A stretch of 22,079 nucleotides of DNA from Bacteroidales bacterium UBA1219 (GCA_002309295.1 DBXF01000055.1:8141-30219), one strand, 5' to 3'. Counted from the stretch's first letter, positions 12,779 through 21,900 are shown. The notes: generated by a model not told the origin, from the sequence alone. Made by a program: numbers and translations.

Positions 12779-15607
12779 ATGAGTGCAACCGACCGACAGT
12801 CAGACGAATACATCTTTATAAAAGGGGCTCGTGTAAACAACCTCAAGAACATCGATGTGGCCATACCCCGCAACAAACTCGTGGTAATCACCGGTTTGTC
12901 GGGCTCCGGCAAGTCGTCGTTGGCGTTCGACACCCTCTACGCCGAAGGACAGCGCCGCTACGTGGAGAGCCTCAGTTCCTACGCCCGCCAGTTTATGGGA
13001 CGCATGTCCAAACCCGATGTGGACTACATCCACGGCATCTCGCCGGCGGTAGCCATCGAGCAACGGGTGAAAACCAACAACCCGCGTTCCACAGTGGGCA
13101 CATCCACAGAGATATACGAATATCTGAAACTGCTTTTCGCACGTATCGGCCGCACTTTTTCGCCCGTTTCCGGCAAGGAGGTGCGCCGCCATTCTGTGAA
13201 CGACGTGCTGGAGTTCGTGAAATCCCTGCCCGACGAGTCGCGGCTGATGCTGCTTGCTCCCATCGACGCCGACAACGCCAACGCACGTGCCGCCATGCTC
13301 GAAATCCTTTTGCAGGAAGGCTTTCTGCGTGTCCTCGTGGATGGTAAGGCCATGCGTATTGAGGATCTGATGGCCGACAAATCGGCATTGCGTACAGCCA
13401 AGGAGCTGCTGCTGATTATCGACCGTATCACCCTGCACCTCGCCGACGCCGAGAACGACTTTCTGGTGCGCGTTTCCGACTCCATCGAAGCGGCATTCTA
13501 CGAGGGCCGCGGACTCTGCTATATCGAGACCGAGGACGAGAACGGCCGTCAGCGGCACGAGTTCTCCAACCGTTTCGAGGCCGACGGCATAACTTTCGAG
13601 AAACCGAATCCTAACTTCTTCAGTTTCAATAATCCATACGGTGCATGCCCCACCTGTCAGGGCTTCGGCAGCACCATCGGCATCGACGAGAATATCGTTG
13701 TGCCAAACAAAAAACTCTCCATCTACGAGGACGCCGTGGTGTGCTGGAAAGGGGAGAAGATGCGCGAGTGGAAAGCTCTGTTAATCAAGCAGTCGGGCAA
13801 GATCGGATTCCCAATCCACCGTCCTTATTTTCAACTCGACGAGCATCAGAAAGATATACTTTGGAACGGCTCGGGCGATTTTCCGGGTATCTACGGCTTT
13901 TTCGAATGGATTGAAAGTCAGGCGTATAAGATACAATACCGCGTGATGCTGGCCCGCTACCGTGGCAAGACCGTTTGTCCCGACTGCCGTGGCTCGCGTC
14001 TGCGCAAGGATGCCAACTACGTGAAAATCAACGGCAAATCCATCACCGATTTGGTTTTGATGCCTGTCGACGAGCTTTACGACTTTGTTGAAAATCTGGA
14101 ACTTACGCCATACGAGCAGTCGGTGTCGCAACGCATCTTGGTGGAGCTTCGCAACCGTCTGAAATACCTGCTAGACGTGGGGCTTGGATACCTAACCCTC
14201 AACCGTTTTTCGAACACCCTCTCCGGCGGCGAGTCGCAGCGTATCAACTTGGCAACGAGTCTTGGCAGCTCGCTGGTGGGCTCGATGTATATCCTCGATG
14301 AGCCGAGTATCGGCCTGCATCCGCGCGACACCGACCGACTTATCAAGGTGCTGAAACAGCTCCGCGACTTGGGCAACACCGTGGTCGTGGTGGAGCACGA
14401 CGAGGACATCATCCGCTCGGCGGACTATATAATAGATGTGGGACCCTACGCCGGACGCCTTGGCGGCGAGATTGTCTTTGCCGGCACTTTCGACCAGCTT
14501 CTTGAAGAGAAAAGTCGCTCGCTTACAGCGGCTTATATGCGTGGCGAACGCTCCATACCCTTGCCCGCCTCGCGTCGTCAGCCCCGCGATTTCATCCGCA
14601 TCTCAGGTGCTTGGGAGAACAATCTCAAAACCATCGACGTGGCGTTTCCACTTAACAATCTGACAGTTGTGACGGGCGTGAGCGGTTCGGGAAAGACCAG
14701 CCTTGTGAAACATGTGCTCTACGACGTGCTTCAGAAACGCCTCAACGAAGAGATGGCCGATTATACGGGCAAATGCACCGACGTCTCCGGCGACCTGAGC
14801 AGGATTACCGGTGTGGAGCTAATAGACCAGAACCCTATTGGACGTTCAACACGCTCCAACCCTGCGAGTTACATTAAGGCTTTCGACGAAATCCGTCAGT
14901 TGTACGCATCGCAGCCCTTGGCGGTGAAACGTGGCTACAAGCCCGGATATTTCTCGTTCAACGTGGAAGGCGGACGCTGCGACACCTGTCAGGGCGAAGG
15001 CACCGTTACCATCGAGATGCAGTTTATGGCCGATGTGCACCTCGTTTGCGAGGACTGTCACGGCAAACGTTACAAGGAGGACACTCTCGAAGTGCTGTAC
15101 AACGGCAAAAATATCTTCGAGGTGCTCGAAATGACTGTGGATCAGGCGATAGACTTCTTCGCTGCCGACACTGCCGCCACTCCGCAGCGCATCGTGGAGA
15201 GGCTGAAACCCTTGCAGGACGTAGGTTTGGGATATCTCAAGCTCGGGCAGTCGTCGAGTTCGCTCTCCGGTGGCGAGGCGCAACGCGTGAAACTGGCGTC
15301 GTTCCTTGTGAAAGGCACCGCCACATCGCCTCTGCTGTTTATCTTTGACGAGCCTTCGACGGGATTGCATCTGTTTGATATACAAAAACTTATCACCTCG
15401 TTCAACCGTCTTATCGAGCGGGGACACTCCATCATTGTGATAGAACATCATCCCGATATTATAAAAGTGGCTGACTATGTGATAGATATGGGTCCCGAAG
15501 GCGGTGTGGGCGGCGGCAACGTAGTTTTCGCCGGCACTCCCGAAAAACTTGTGAAGTGCAAGCAGTCGTACACCGCCAAATATCTAAAAAAATTCTTCGA
15601 GAAATAG
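12779..15607 (+). CDS. uvrA: Excinuclease ABC subunit A
   Basis: UvrA is the damage-recognition ATPase of nucleotide excision repair, working as a dimer with UvrB. The 942-residue product has two ABC modules: Walker A GLSGSGKSS (from residue 39) and GVSGSGKTS, and signatures LSGGESQRI and LSGGEAQRVKLA, followed by DEPSIGLHP and DEPSTGLHL Walker B/D-loops. The second zinc module (CDTCQGEG with CEDCHGKR) is complete. In the first zinc region only GACPTCQGFG and CPDCRGSR are seen; the Cys pair that normally precedes LEPRLFSFN-type sequence is replaced (FEADGITFEKPNPNFFSFN). The start fits the N-terminal position of the first ABC module and the close promoter. No terminator is evident in the 262-bp gap after it. 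Confidence 0.96.
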   Translation: MSATDRQSDEYIFIKGARVNNLKNIDVAIPRNKLVVITGLSGSGKSSLAFDTLYAEGQRRYVESLSSYARQFMGRMSKPDVDYIHGISPAVAIEQRVKTNNPRSTVGTSTEIYEYLKLLFARIGRTFSPVSGKEVRRHSVNDVLEFVKSLPDESRLMLLAPIDADNANARAAMLEILLQEGFLRVLVDGKAMRIEDLMADKSALRTAKELLLIIDRITLHLADAENDFLVRVSDSIEAAFYEGRGLCYIETEDENGRQRHEFSNRFEADGITFEKPNPNFFSFNNPYGACPTCQGFGSTIGIDENIVVPNKKLSIYEDAVVCWKGEKMREWKALLIKQSGKIGFPIHRPYFQLDEHQKDILWNGSGDFPGIYGFFEWIESQAYKIQYRVMLARYRGKTVCPDCRGSRLRKDANYVKINGKSITDLVLMPVDELYDFVENLELTPYEQSVSQRILVELRNRLKYLLDVGLGYLTLNRFSNTLSGGESQRINLATSLGSSLVGSMYILDEPSIGLHPRDTDRLIKVLKQLRDLGNTVVVVEHDEDIIRSADYIIDVGPYAGRLGGEIVFAGTFDQLLEEKSRSLTAAYMRGERSIPLPASRRQPRDFIRISGAWENNLKTIDVAFPLNNLTVVTGVSGSGKTSLVKHVLYDVLQKRLNEEMADYTGKCTDVSGDLSRITGVELIDQNPIGRSTRSNPASYIKAFDEIRQLYASQPLAVKRGYKPGYFSFNVEGGRCDTCQGEGTVTIEMQFMADVHLVCEDCHGKRYKEDTLEVLYNGKNIFEVLEMTVDQAIDFFAADTAATPQRIVERLKPLQDVGLGYLKLGQSSSSLSGGEAQRVKLASFLVKGTATSPLLFIFDEPSTGLHLFDIQKLITSFNRLIERGHSIIVIEHHPDIIKVADYVIDMGPEGGVGGGNVVFAGTPEKLVKCKQSYTAKYLKKFFEK

Positions 15608-15764
15608 GCGTTGCCCCTTATACTATATTAAATATGTGTCGCAAATGCTGTGAGAATGGTGATTGCCGACCTTCGTCTGTCGTGGTAATAAACTGAAATA
15701 TAGCACGGTGTGTCGGTTGTTTAATAAAATTCATAAAAATCTTCCTTATTTGTGAAAAAAAATG

Positions 15765-15772
15765 TATCTTTG
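15765..15772 (+). promoter_or_regulatory. Promoter of the iron-sulfur flavoprotein gene
   Basis: TATCTTTG followed by CACC, an exact TAnnTTTG match. It gives a leader of about 90 nt before the ATG at 15870. The leader contains nested complementary segments GGCTC(15804)/GAGCC(15839) and GCCG(15809)/CGGC(15820), which could form a stem-loop ending 26 nt before the start. Confidence 0.7.
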
Positions 15773-15869
15773 CACCCTGTTACGTCGGGTGATGCGGATA
15801 ATTGGCTCGCCGCCCATCTCGGCTGGATAAATTACTTTGAGCCTGCCAGTAAAATCTCTCTTAATAAGT

Positions 15870-18800
15870 ATGTATAAGATTGAGAATCACCCTATTTTGG
15901 ACATCCCGCAAAGCGAGATAACCGAATTTCTTTACAATGGACAGAAAGTACAGGCGCGCAAGGGCTACACCATCGCCAAAGCGTTGCACGAAGCGGGATT
16001 TCCCGTACACAGCCATTCGCTGCAAGGCCGTAACCGCTCGTTGGAGTGCGGTATCGGCAAATGCGGTGCCTGCGAGATGCTTGTCGACGGCAAAGTGCGC
16101 CGTATCTGCATAACCCCCGTCGATGGCGTTAAAAACGTCGCCATGCTCAACCCCGACGAGGCAATGCCCGAACTTCAGCCTCAAAACGCCGATGTCCAGC
16201 ATAAAATATACAAAACCACCATTGCCATCGTGGGTGCTGGTCCTGCCGGACTTGCTTGCCGCGAACAGCTCAACGCTTTCGGTATCGACAATATCGTTAT
16301 CGACAACAACGCCCGTATCGGCGGACAGTTCAATATGCAGACCCACCAGTTCTTCTTCTTCGAACGCGAGAAGAAATACGGCGGCATGCGTGGCTTCGAC
16401 ATCGCCAAAACCCTTGCCGGCGACAACCACGAGGGCATTCTGCTCAACTACACCGTTTGGGACATCCTCGAAGGCTGCCGTCTGGCAATAAAGAACATCG
16501 TCAGCGGCGAACTGGCCTACGTCGATGCTCAGCAGCTCGTTGTGGCAACGGGTGCCGTTCCTTTCATGCCTGCTTTCGAAAACGACGATGTACCGGGCGT
16601 TTACACCGCCGCAGTGTTCCAAAAGATGATGAATCAGGAACATACGCTCCTCGGCAAACGTGTGCTCACCGTCGGTGCGGGAAATATCGGCTACCTCACT
16701 TCCTATCAGGGAATGCAGGCAGGTGCCACCATCAAAGCCATCATCGAGGCAATGCCCCGCGAGGGCGGTTTCCCCGTGCAGGCCAACCGTGTGCGCCGTC
16801 TCGGTATCCCCATCATGACGGGCTACACCCTCGTCCGCGCCATCCCCAACGACGACCGCACTGGCATCGTGGGAGCGGTCATCGCCAAATGCGAAAACTT
16901 CAAACCTATCGCCGGCACCGAGCAGGTTATCGACGATATCGACATAATCAATATCTGCACTGGTTTGACTCCTGACAACCAGCTGCTTACCAAAGGCCGC
17001 GAGTTGTTCGGACATCGTGTTTACGGCATCGGCGACGCAGTGCGTATCGGCGAGGGTACAAGCGCTGTGTTGCGCGGAAAACAGGCTGCCTACGAGATAG
17101 CTCAGGACATGTCCGTCCGTTTCAACTACGACGAATATCTCGACATCTCACGTCAATACATCGACTCGCAGCAGCATCCGGTGCGTATTTTGGAAAACCC
17201 CAACCTGCCCACTCCCGAGCGTATGCAGATGAAACCTTTCGTCCAACTCGACTGTCTGTATGGTTTCGCCTGCAACCCCTGCACCTTCAGCTGTCCGCAG
17301 GGCGCTATCAGCAAACCTACCACAAGTAGCACTCCCACAGTGGATTATGAAAAATGTATCGGCTGTATGGAGTGTGTCAACCACTGTCCGGGCTTGGCTA
17401 TATTCGGCTACAACACCGCCAAAAACTGGTGTTTCCTGCCTATAGAATACGCCGTGAACGAAGGCACCGAGGTTTATCTTGTCGACAACAACGGCAAGAA
17501 AATCGGCGAAGGCGTGGTGGAAAAGGTGATGAAGAAAGAGAACAAGACCAACGTTGCACGTGTACATGTGGCTAATATCGAAGGTGTTATCACCGACATT
17601 AAAGGCTTCATCGCCAAAGACCGCTACCCCGAACCGCTGAACATGAAACCTCTGTTCGACGAGAAGGGCGAGACTTATATCTGTCACTGCGAGGATGTTA
17701 CACTCGAAGGCTTGCTTGCCGCCATCGGCAACCGCAAATATATCTCGGTCGACGAGCTGAAACACATCACCCGTATGGGTATGGGTCCCTGTCGTGGGAA
17801 ACGCTGCATAGCACGTGCCCGTCAGACTTTGCGTGTCCACGGCATCGAAGTTACCGGCGACGCCACTCCGCGTGCACCGCTCAGCAATCAGGTTACCCTC
17901 GGCGATGTTTATACCGAAGGTCAGAAAGATGTGCTGGTGTTCCCCAAGAGCAACCAAGTTACCCGCGAGAGCGTGCGTGTGCTCATCGCAGGCGGCGGTA
18001 TCGCTGGCAGCGGACTGTTCCGCTATTTCAGCGAGGCAGGTTTCAACCCTGTGATGGTGAACTACAACCGTGGCGCTTCGTGGCGTAACATCGGCGGCGG
18101 CCGTCCGGCCTTCTCCAACCCCGACATCGCCGACATCGCTCAGCATAACCACGAGATTTTCAAAGAGATATCCAAAGTCCACGACATCGGTTACAAACCG
18201 ACCCGTTATGTGAACCTCGTTCACGACGAAGCCACCTACAAATCTCTCGATGCTTCGCGCGCTTGGAGCGATGCCTATATGGTTGAACGAAAGGACTTTA
18301 AGAAAGAGATTTCGCCCCTTTGGGACGACACCAAAACCACCTATAGCCACGCCCTTATGACCCGCGACTGCTGGCAGGCAACACCCGGCCGTGTTATCGA
18401 CTACATCCGCGGCATCGGTGTTTCGAAAGGCGGACGCTACTACGAGGACTGCGAGCTGCTTCAGGTGCAGCGCAACGGCAGCCACGTGCTGGCTCTGGTA
18501 CGTACCCACGAAGGAAAATATGTGGAATACGACTGCGAACACTTTGTAAATGCAATGGGCTGGGGTGCAGAACGTTTCACCGACCAGCTGGGCATCGACA
18601 CGGGTCTGTATCCCGTTAAGCACCAAGCCTTTATCACCCGTCGTCTGCCTATGATGGGTGTCAACGGCGATGCTCTCGACATGATTATCGACCGTCGTCA
18701 TTACAAAGGCTTCAGTGCCGTTTACGGACAGCAGTTCCACCACACCGGCCAGATCATCGGCTGCGCTAGTCCCGACTGCGACAGCTACGAGGCTCGTCAG

Positions 18801-19097
18801 AACTTGAAATTCAACAGCAAGGAGTTCCTCGAAATCGTTTGCGAGATGTTCTGCGAATGGATCCCCAACCTCCGCGAGGTGGGCTTCCACGCAGTGTGGG
18901 CAGGCTGGTACACCGAGCCGCGCTACATCGTCGACCCCGAAGTGGGACTGCTTGTAGGTCTGCGTGGACACGGCTTCATGCTCGGACAGTACCTCGCCAA
19001 ATTGTATGTGGAGAAGTATCTCGGACACGACGTGCCCGGTTATATGAAAGACCTCGCCATCACAGGCAAAGGCCTAAGCGAGAACGCTTTCAAATAA
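15870..19097 (+). CDS. Multi-domain iron-sulfur flavoprotein dehydrogenase (HcnABC/sarcosine-oxidase-like fusion)
   Basis: A 1075-residue cytosolic protein starting MYKIENHPIL; an ATG 33 bp upstream gives a less typical N-terminus. Domains in order: (1) 2Fe-2S ferredoxin-like domain with Cys60, 65, 68 and 80; (2) FAD/NAD disulfide-oxidoreductase-type domain with VGAGPAGLA at 121-129 and a second Rossmann motif VGAGNIGYL; (3) a dicluster 4Fe-4S insert, Cys462/468/471/475 and Cys496/499/502/506 with CP ends; (4) a BFD-like 2Fe-2S domain, Cys605, 607, 641 and 646; (5) a DAO-type FAD domain from about 704 (AGGGIAGSG) to the end. In HcnABC, opine/proline dehydrogenases and heterotetrameric sarcosine oxidase these parts are separate subunits. 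The likely reaction is dehydrogenation of an amino or imino acid at the DAO FAD, with electrons passed through clusters to the second flavin. The substrate is not evident. Monocistronic, with a strong terminator. Confidence 0.85.
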   Translation: MYKIENHPILDIPQSEITEFLYNGQKVQARKGYTIAKALHEAGFPVHSHSLQGRNRSLECGIGKCGACEMLVDGKVRRICITPVDGVKNVAMLNPDEAMPELQPQNADVQHKIYKTTIAIVGAGPAGLACREQLNAFGIDNIVIDNNARIGGQFNMQTHQFFFFEREKKYGGMRGFDIAKTLAGDNHEGILLNYTVWDILEGCRLAIKNIVSGELAYVDAQQLVVATGAVPFMPAFENDDVPGVYTAAVFQKMMNQEHTLLGKRVLTVGAGNIGYLTSYQGMQAGATIKAIIEAMPREGGFPVQANRVRRLGIPIMTGYTLVRAIPNDDRTGIVGAVIAKCENFKPIAGTEQVIDDIDIINICTGLTPDNQLLTKGRELFGHRVYGIGDAVRIGEGTSAVLRGKQAAYEIAQDMSVRFNYDEYLDISRQYIDSQQHPVRILENPNLPTPERMQMKPFVQLDCLYGFACNPCTFSCPQGAISKPTTSSTPTVDYEKCIGCMECVNHCPGLAIFGYNTAKNWCFLPIEYAVNEGTEVYLVDNNGKKIGEGVVEKVMKKENKTNVARVHVANIEGVITDIKGFIAKDRYPEPLNMKPLFDEKGETYICHCEDVTLEGLLAAIGNRKYISVDELKHITRMGMGPCRGKRCIARARQTLRVHGIEVTGDATPRAPLSNQVTLGDVYTEGQKDVLVFPKSNQVTRESVRVLIAGGGIAGSGLFRYFSEAGFNPVMVNYNRGASWRNIGGGRPAFSNPDIADIAQHNHEIFKEISKVHDIGYKPTRYVNLVHDEATYKSLDASRAWSDAYMVERKDFKKEISPLWDDTKTTYSHALMTRDCWQATPGRVIDYIRGIGVSKGGRYYEDCELLQVQRNGSHVLALVRTHEGKYVEYDCEHFVNAMGWGAERFTDQLGIDTGLYPVKHQAFITRRLPMMGVNGDALDMIIDRRHYKGFSAVYGQQFHHTGQIIGCASPDCDSYEARQNLKFNSKEFLEIVCEMFCEWIPNLREVGFHAVWAGWYTEPRYIVDPEVGLLVGLRGHGFMLGQYLAKLYVEKYLGHDVPGYMKDLAITGKGLSENAFK

Positions 19098-19116
19098 TTT
19101 GTTTGACAAAATTTTT

Positions 19117-19151
19117 GACGGGGACGCACCATCTGTGTCCCCGTCTTTTTA
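19117..19151 (+). terminator. Intrinsic terminator of the flavoprotein gene
   Basis: GACGGGGAC/GTCCCCGTC, a 9-bp perfect stem with an 11-nt loop, then TTTTT. It lies 20 bp after the stop. Confidence 0.92.
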
Positions 19152-19161
19152 AAAAATAAGC

Positions 19162-19173
19162 ACTTTCGAAAGT
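19162..19173. promoter_or_regulatory. 12-bp perfect palindrome upstream of galE
   Basis: ACTTTCGAAAGT lies between the preceding terminator and the galE start, 36 bp before the ATG. No TAnnTTTG element is visible in this short gap. It could be an operator or part of a leader hairpin; the evidence is symmetry only. Confidence 0.25.
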
Positions 19174-19208
19174 CGGGAGGTGCGTTTTACAAAAAGAAAG
19201 AAATAGTT

Positions 19209-20240
<1,032 letters not shown>

Positions 20241-20266
20241 CAGATTCCACTTTGTCTAACATAAGA

Positions 20267-20320
20267 AACTAGTATAACTAGTATGACTAGATCAACTAGT
20301 TTGACTAGTAGTACTAGTAA
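20267..20320. repeat. 9-bp iteron array (core ACTAGT) x6
   Basis: Six contiguous 9-bp units: AACTAGTAT twice, GACTAGATC, AACTAGTTT, GACTAGTAG, TACTAGTAA. The 6-bp core ACTAGT is itself palindromic and kept in five of six units, while the three spacer bases vary. The array ends 43 bp before the start of the four-helix-bundle gene. A 9-bp period nearly matches one helical turn, so it could be a protein-binding array. Confidence 0.85.
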
Positions 20321-20363
20321 AATTATCAACCACTATAACGTTATTAACCATAAGCTATATTAT

Positions 20364-21026
20364 ATGCCTAAACCCTCTAATAATAAAACCATCTTCAAGC
20401 GTGTTGCGAATTACCGGAGCCTGCACATTTACCAGAAGGCTGAGGTGCTGGTTATCATAACTGATATCTTCTGCAAGCGCTTCCTTCCGCGCTATGGCGA
20501 CCGCACCGTAGACCAAATGAACCAGGCCGCGCGCAGTGGCAAGCAGAACATAGTTGAGGGCAGCGAGGCAGCCATGACAAGCTCCGAGACCGAGGTGAAA
20601 CTTATAAACGTTGGCCGCGCCAGTTTCCAAGAGCTGAGGGAAGACTACGAGGACTACCTCAACAAGAACAACCTACCCATCTGGGACAGCTCCCACCCGC
20701 GCTACGACAAGATGCTGGCCTACTGCCGCACAAACAACCATGTGGACGCCTACCGCCCATTGGCCGAAAAATGCTCTGCTGAGGAGTTTTGCAATATGGC
20801 TCTCACCCTCTGCCATATCACCGACAAAATGTTTGCCTCCTATCTCAAGCAGTTGGAGCAGCGTTTTGTGGAGGAAGGCGGTGTTAAGGAGCGTATGAGC
20901 GACGCCCGCACAGGCTACCGCCAAGAGATGAAGAACCGCTTGAATGAACTCGAAGCCGAAAACCGCAGACTAAAAGCCGAAAACGAAGCTCTGAAAAAGC
21001 AACTCGAAGGGTTGCAAAAACACTGA
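20364..21026 (+). CDS. Four-helix-bundle protein with C-terminal suffix domain (S23/IVS-related)
   Basis: 220 residues from the ATG of MPKPSNNKT; an upstream in-frame ATG at 20283 would translate the repeat array, so it is not used here. Residues about 15-150 follow the four-helix-bundle family once annotated as S23/23S-IVS proteins: YRSLHIYQKAEVL, then RTVDQMNQAARSGKQNIVEGSEAA, then VGRASFQELREDYEDYL. The C-terminal part (about 150-180) fits the four-helix-bundle suffix type. The last 40 residues are a heptad coiled coil (RLNELEAENRRLKAENEALKKQL). Related proteins include the accessory protein Avd of diversity-generating retroelements, but no reverse transcriptase is present here. Function unknown; RNA or nucleic acid binding is plausible. 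It ends in a strong terminator. Confidence 0.82.
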   Translation: MPKPSNNKTIFKRVANYRSLHIYQKAEVLVIITDIFCKRFLPRYGDRTVDQMNQAARSGKQNIVEGSEAAMTSSETEVKLINVGRASFQELREDYEDYLNKNNLPIWDSSHPRYDKMLAYCRTNNHVDAYRPLAEKCSAEEFCNMALTLCHITDKMFASYLKQLEQRFVEEGGVKERMSDARTGYRQEMKNRLNELEAENRRLKAENEALKKQLEGLQKH

Positions 21027-21047
21027 AAAACAGTATGTGATAAAAAG

Positions 21048-21096
21048 ATTACGGCGGATTATTACCATAGGCAACAATCCGCCGTAATTGGTTTTT
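21048..21096. terminator. Bidirectional intrinsic terminator between convergent genes
   Basis: ATTACGGCGGATT/AATCCGCCGTAAT is a 13-bp perfect stem with a 15-nt loop. GGTTTTTT follows on the plus strand and CTTTTT on the minus strand. It serves the four-helix-bundle gene and the convergent lipoprotein gene ending at 21139. Confidence 0.9.
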
Positions 21097-21138
21097 TCAT
21101 ATCAATATGTTGCGGGTTGATAATCTTCGCAACAAAAA

Positions 21139-21507
21139 TTAAGGTTCTTTACCACCTACGACAGTGGTTCCTTCCAAAGTTATGTCGATGTTTTTACCTT
21201 CTTCAAGATAGAATACTTGTTGTATCCATTTTATATAATCCGTGGAGCCAATTTTTGCTTGAATTTTCACCTTCACTTTATCAGAGTGTTCGCTTGCTGT
21301 ATACACATACTTTTTCCCTTTTTCAGGCCAATCAAGCATTTCTGTGTGAACTTTAGACCCAGAGCCATCATGTTCACTCAGCAGAATGCTGTATTCGGTA
21401 AATCCATCACCACCGAAATTATCTGTGAAAGAATATGTGGTGTCTTTTTTGCATCCAGCTAAAGTCGCCATAAATACAGCAATTAATACTAGAACTTTTA
21501 TTTTCAT
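21139..21507 (-). CDS. Small lipoprotein of unknown function
   Basis: 122 residues. The signal peptide MKIKVLVLIAVFMATLAGC has lipobox LAGC with Cys19, followed by KK and DTT. The mature ~100 residues are beta-rich with alternating polar and hydrophobic residues (YSFTDNF, TEYSILLSEHDG, KKYVYTASEHSDKVKVKIQAKI, KNIDITLEGTTV) and could be a single beta-sandwich domain. I do not recognise a family. The nearest promoter-like element is TATTTTTG at 21782-21789, about 275 nt upstream, with a large hairpin in between. The gene therefore either has a long structured leader or uses a promoter I cannot see. Confidence 0.8.
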   Translation of the reverse strand: MKIKVLVLIAVFMATLAGCKKDTTYSFTDNFGGDGFTEYSILLSEHDGSGSKVHTEMLDWPEKGKKYVYTASEHSDKVKVKIQAKIGSTDYIKWIQQVFYLEEGKNIDITLEGTTVVGGKEP

Positions 21508-21574
21508 TTATTTATCCCTAATACGTGTCGGGCGCAACTTTTGTTTGCCTCGCAGTGCCAACAAGAACAATAAA

Positions 21575-21777
21575 ACAATAATAAACGAAGCGTGGCACTG
21601 AAAACCACTTCTTTTCGCAGAGGTCGTGAGAAAGAAACCTAAGATAGAAGAAATTGCTAACAGCCCACGCATATGCAGCGTGTGCCATTACACTCTCTTG
21701 CTATCTTTAGAAGTTTCTCACGTTTCTGCGAACAAGAAAAAGCATAACGCTTCGCGGATTTCACCTGTCGAAATCCG
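21575..21777 (-). ncRNA. Candidate structured RNA: ~200-nt imperfect long hairpin (6S-like shape)
   Basis: On the minus strand a promoter element (21782-21789) is followed within a few bases by a hairpin CGGATTTC/GAAATCCG (21777-21755) and then a long fold-back centred near 21673. Paired blocks, in plus coordinates: 21586-21593 with 21747-21754, 21614-21621 with 21725-21732, 21625-21633 with 21714-21722, 21641-21647 with 21701-21707, 21666-21670 with 21678-21682. Internal loops of about 14/20 and 16/16 nt separate them. A U-rich tail (TTTATTATTGTTTTATT) follows the closing stem. Length and shape recall 6S RNA, but no conserved sequence was recognised. It could instead be the leader of the 21139-21507 lipoprotein gene. 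Confidence 0.4.
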
Positions 21778-21781
21778 TTTG

Positions 21782-21789
21782 CAAAAATA
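21782..21789 (-). promoter_or_regulatory. Bacteroidota -7 element in front of the long-hairpin RNA
   Basis: TATTTTTG on the minus strand, an exact TAnnTTTG match. The predicted start falls at or next to the first base of the hairpin at 21777. No clear TTTG at -33. Confidence 0.6.
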
Positions 21790-21827
21790 CGAATTATTTT
21801 TTGATTTTGCTATATAAAATATGTAAT

Positions 21828-21856
21828 ACGTGCTAAATTGTTTTGTCATAGCACGT
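21828..21856. other. Stem-loop ACGTGCTA/TAGCACGT
   Basis: An 8-bp perfect stem with a 13-nt loop, followed by TATTTT on the plus strand and an AT-rich tract on the minus strand. It could be a weak terminator or an operator. It lies in the gene-free right-end stretch (21508-22051), which otherwise holds the RNA candidate and two GAGACGC hairpin units. Confidence 0.4.
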
Positions 21857-21900
21857 TATTTTGCAACACCTGAGGCCGTTGCGGTATCGCAAAAAGGATA

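Noticed and set aside
15608..15764. Terminator or small gene after uvrA
   Set aside because: No stem followed by a U-tail and no ORF with plausible codon use could be found in this gap.
17148..19028. 626-codon open frame on the minus strand
   Set aside because: Antisense to the flavoprotein gene, whose domains and cysteine motifs are unmistakable. The reverse frame has no recognisable motif and reflects GC-biased third positions.
20267..20320. CRISPR-like array
   Set aside because: The units are 9 bp with 3-bp variable linkers, far too short for repeats and spacers, and no cas gene is present.
20283..20363. Longer start for the four-helix-bundle gene
   Set aside because: It would translate the ACTAGT repeat array into a Ser/Thr-rich leader; the internal ATG at 20364 matches the usual beginning of the family.
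20364..21026. Diversity-generating retroelement accessory protein (Avd)
   Set aside because: Shared four-helix-bundle family only; no reverse transcriptase, template repeat or variable repeat is visible in the window.
21626..21817. 63-codon open frame in the right-end gap
   Set aside because: It runs across both arms of the long hairpin and through the promoter element, with no recognisable motif; composition is unlike that of the real genes.
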